A DNA stretch of 7,832 bases, from the NCBI GenBank assembly GCA_937864385.1, contig CALMJN010000091.1, forward strand, positions 1 to 7,832. The letters run 5' to 3'. This DNA is from an uncultured Methanosarcinales archaeon (GTDB taxonomy: Archaea; Halobacteriota; Methanosarcinia; Methanotrichales; Methanotrichaceae). The notes under the pieces are model-generated. The model saw only the letters and a list, made by a program, of their open reading frames with translations. It did not search any database and was not told the origin of the DNA. Below, one piece after another: positions 6,551-7,832 of this stretch (within the stretch, counting starts at the first letter, position 1; every line of letters begins with the position of its first letter). The translations under genes were made by a program, and so were the position numbers.

Positions 6551-7735
6551 GTGAAAGAAGATCTCTGGGTCATATCCTTTCTAGGCCGGGACGGTCCGGG
6601 AATCATTCGCGATATTCTGGAGGAGCCCGCCCGCCGCAATGTCAATATCGTGGATATGGACCAGAAGGTGATGCAGGGCGTATTCGTAATGTCTGTGGTT
6701 GCAGATTTTACCTCTGCCGAAATCACAATTGATCAGATGAAGAGCTGGCTGGAGGATCTATCCAGGAACAAGGGCATATTATCCAGCTTTCTGCCCCTGG
6801 ACCGGCATAGAGGCAGGCGCCGGTCCAGCAAGAGCCTGCATGTGGTCACCATACTGGCCAAGGACAGGGCGGGCATCATACGGGATGTGGCCGAGATTGC
6901 TGCCGTCAATAAAATCAATATCGAGAGGGCCTCGGTCACCGCCAGGGGAGATCTCATCTCCATTGAGTTTCTCATGGATTTTGCCGACTGCGAAGAAGAG
7001 GACTGCAAGACCAGGCTGAAGAAGGAGTGCGAGCGGCTTGGTCTGGACGTGGTGGTTCAGGAGCTGGGCCGCTCCAGGAAGGAGAAGCGGCTCATAGTCT
7101 TCGATATGGACATGACCATAGTCGACTTTGAGATCATCAACAAGCTGGCCGGATTTGCCGGAGTGGACGAGCAGGTCAGGGCCATAACCGAGAAAGCCAT
7201 GAACGGGGAGATGGACTTCAAGGAGTCTCTGCGCCAGAGAGTCCGCCTGCTCAAGGGAATGCCGGAGAGCACTTTGCAGGAGATAGCATCCGATTTGCGG
7301 CTAACGCCGGGCTCGGAGGAGCTGCTCCATCATCTCAAGCAGGTGGGCTACAAGATCGCCCTTATCAGCGGCGGCTTCACCTATTTCACCGATGTGCTCA
7401 AGCAGCGTCTGGGCTTCGACTACGCCTTTGCCAATGAGCTGGAGATTGAGAACGGAGTTCTCACCGGAGAGATCAAGGGGGAGATCATAGACGCCGAGGC
7501 CAAGGGGCGAATCATCTACAAGCTGGCCGATCTGGAGAAGATCAGCCCGGACAGCATCGTGGCCGTGGGCGACGGAGCCAATGACTGCCTCATGATCAGA
7601 AATGCCGGCCTGGGAGTGGCCTTCAATGCCAAAGAGGTTTTGAAGAAGGTATCCGACGGCTCGCTCTCCCGGGAGAACCTGCTGGGCCTGCTCAATGTGC
7701 TGGGCCTGGTGGAAGAAGAGAAAGAGACCCACTAG
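6551..7735 (+). CDS. serB: Phosphoserine phosphatase SerB with two N-terminal ACT domains
   Basis: It catalyses the last step of serine biosynthesis, hydrolysis of O-phospho-L-serine. In the 394-residue form starting at the GTG, two ACT-type regulatory domains lie at about residues 4-80 and 95-173, each opening with a DGPGII or DRAGII turn. A HAD phosphatase domain follows at about 180-390. Motif I is DMDMT (residues 185-189), with the nucleophile and acid/base aspartates; the SGG motif II, the AKGRI lysine and the VGDGAND metal site all follow in order. The catalytic half closely resembles Methanocaldococcus jannaschii SerB. ACT domains usually bind amino acids, so feedback by serine is a reasonable inference. 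Start choice: GTG at 6551 has GGAGGGAG ideally placed; in-frame ATGs at 6536 and 6500 and a TTG at 6455 would add 5, 17 or 32 residues without recognisable domain content. It diverges from the dehydrogenase gene. Confidence 0.94.
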   Translation: MKEDLWVISFLGRDGPGIIRDILEEPARRNVNIVDMDQKVMQGVFVMSVVADFTSAEITIDQMKSWLEDLSRNKGILSSFLPLDRHRGRRRSSKSLHVVTILAKDRAGIIRDVAEIAAVNKINIERASVTARGDLISIEFLMDFADCEEEDCKTRLKKECERLGLDVVVQELGRSRKEKRLIVFDMDMTIVDFEIINKLAGFAGVDEQVRAITEKAMNGEMDFKESLRQRVRLLKGMPESTLQEIASDLRLTPGSEELLHHLKQVGYKIALISGGFTYFTDVLKQRLGFDYAFANELEIENGVLTGEIKGEIIDAEAKGRIIYKLADLEKISPDSIVAVGDGANDCLMIRNAGLGVAFNAKEVLKKVSDGSLSRENLLGLLNVLGLVEEEKETH

Positions 7736-7766
7736 AAGAGGAGTTGCCAGGCAATAATGATCCCTT

Positions 7767-7832
7767 TCATTGTATCTCCGTCATAGCCATCTCCATCTCC
7801 CGGGCCACCATCGCTCCTGCCATCCTCTTCTG
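7767..7832 (-). CDS. Possible C-terminal end of an unidentified gene, cut by the window
   Basis: Read from the window edge on the minus strand, one frame is open for 21 codons and ends in TGA at 7767-7769. The peptide (QKRMAGAMVAREMEMAMTEI, then Gln) is rich in Met, Ala, Glu and Arg and would form an amphipathic helix, as the tail of a real protein might. It would converge on serB with a 31-nt gap. Twenty-one codons are too few to prove coding or name a family, so this is only a plausible partial gene. Confidence 0.35.
   Translation of the reverse strand, partial: QKRMAGAMVAREMEMAMTEIQ

Noticed and set aside
7744..7771. Inverted repeats after serB (TTGCC-A-GGCAA and AATGA-N6-TCATT) as a terminator
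   Set aside because: The stems are only five pairs, one has a one-base loop, and no T-run follows. Archaeal termination does not normally rely on such hairpins.

Overview
The window most likely comes from a methanogenic euryarchaeon of the Methanosarcinales type. A Methanothrix/Methanosaeta-like genome is my best guess, not a proven one. The reasons are gene content (a short archaeal QueE, an exonuclease III close to Mth212, a DUF1616 membrane protein with surface repeats, and a phosphoserine phosphatase with two N-terminal ACT domains), moderately GC-rich genes with many AGG/AGA arginine codons, and an AT-rich upstream region with TATA-like sequences.

Layout: 1-118 is AT-rich leader. At 119-718 (+) lies queE, for 7-deazaguanine (archaeosine) synthesis. 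It converges on a block of five minus-strand genes, read from 6422 down to 778: an aldehyde dehydrogenase, a 73-residue CopZ-like metal-binding protein whose ATG starts 2 nt after the dehydrogenase stop, an unrecognised four-helix membrane protein, exonuclease III, and a large DUF1616 protein carrying four 99-residue extracytoplasmic repeats. Gaps are 2, 28, 67 and 28 nt, so these could be one operon, though no common function ties all five together. Divergent from the dehydrogenase is a SerB-type phosphoserine phosphatase (+, ending at 7735). The last 66 bases may hold the C-terminal end of another minus-strand gene.

Most of the window is recognisable housekeeping: tRNA modification, DNA repair, serine biosynthesis, aldehyde oxidation and metal handling. 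The least explained parts are the DUF1616 protein with its gap-free fourfold repeat and sequon-rich linker, and the small membrane protein between copZ and the exonuclease gene. I saw no RNA gene, CRISPR array, insertion sequence, or convincing new defence or mobile system.
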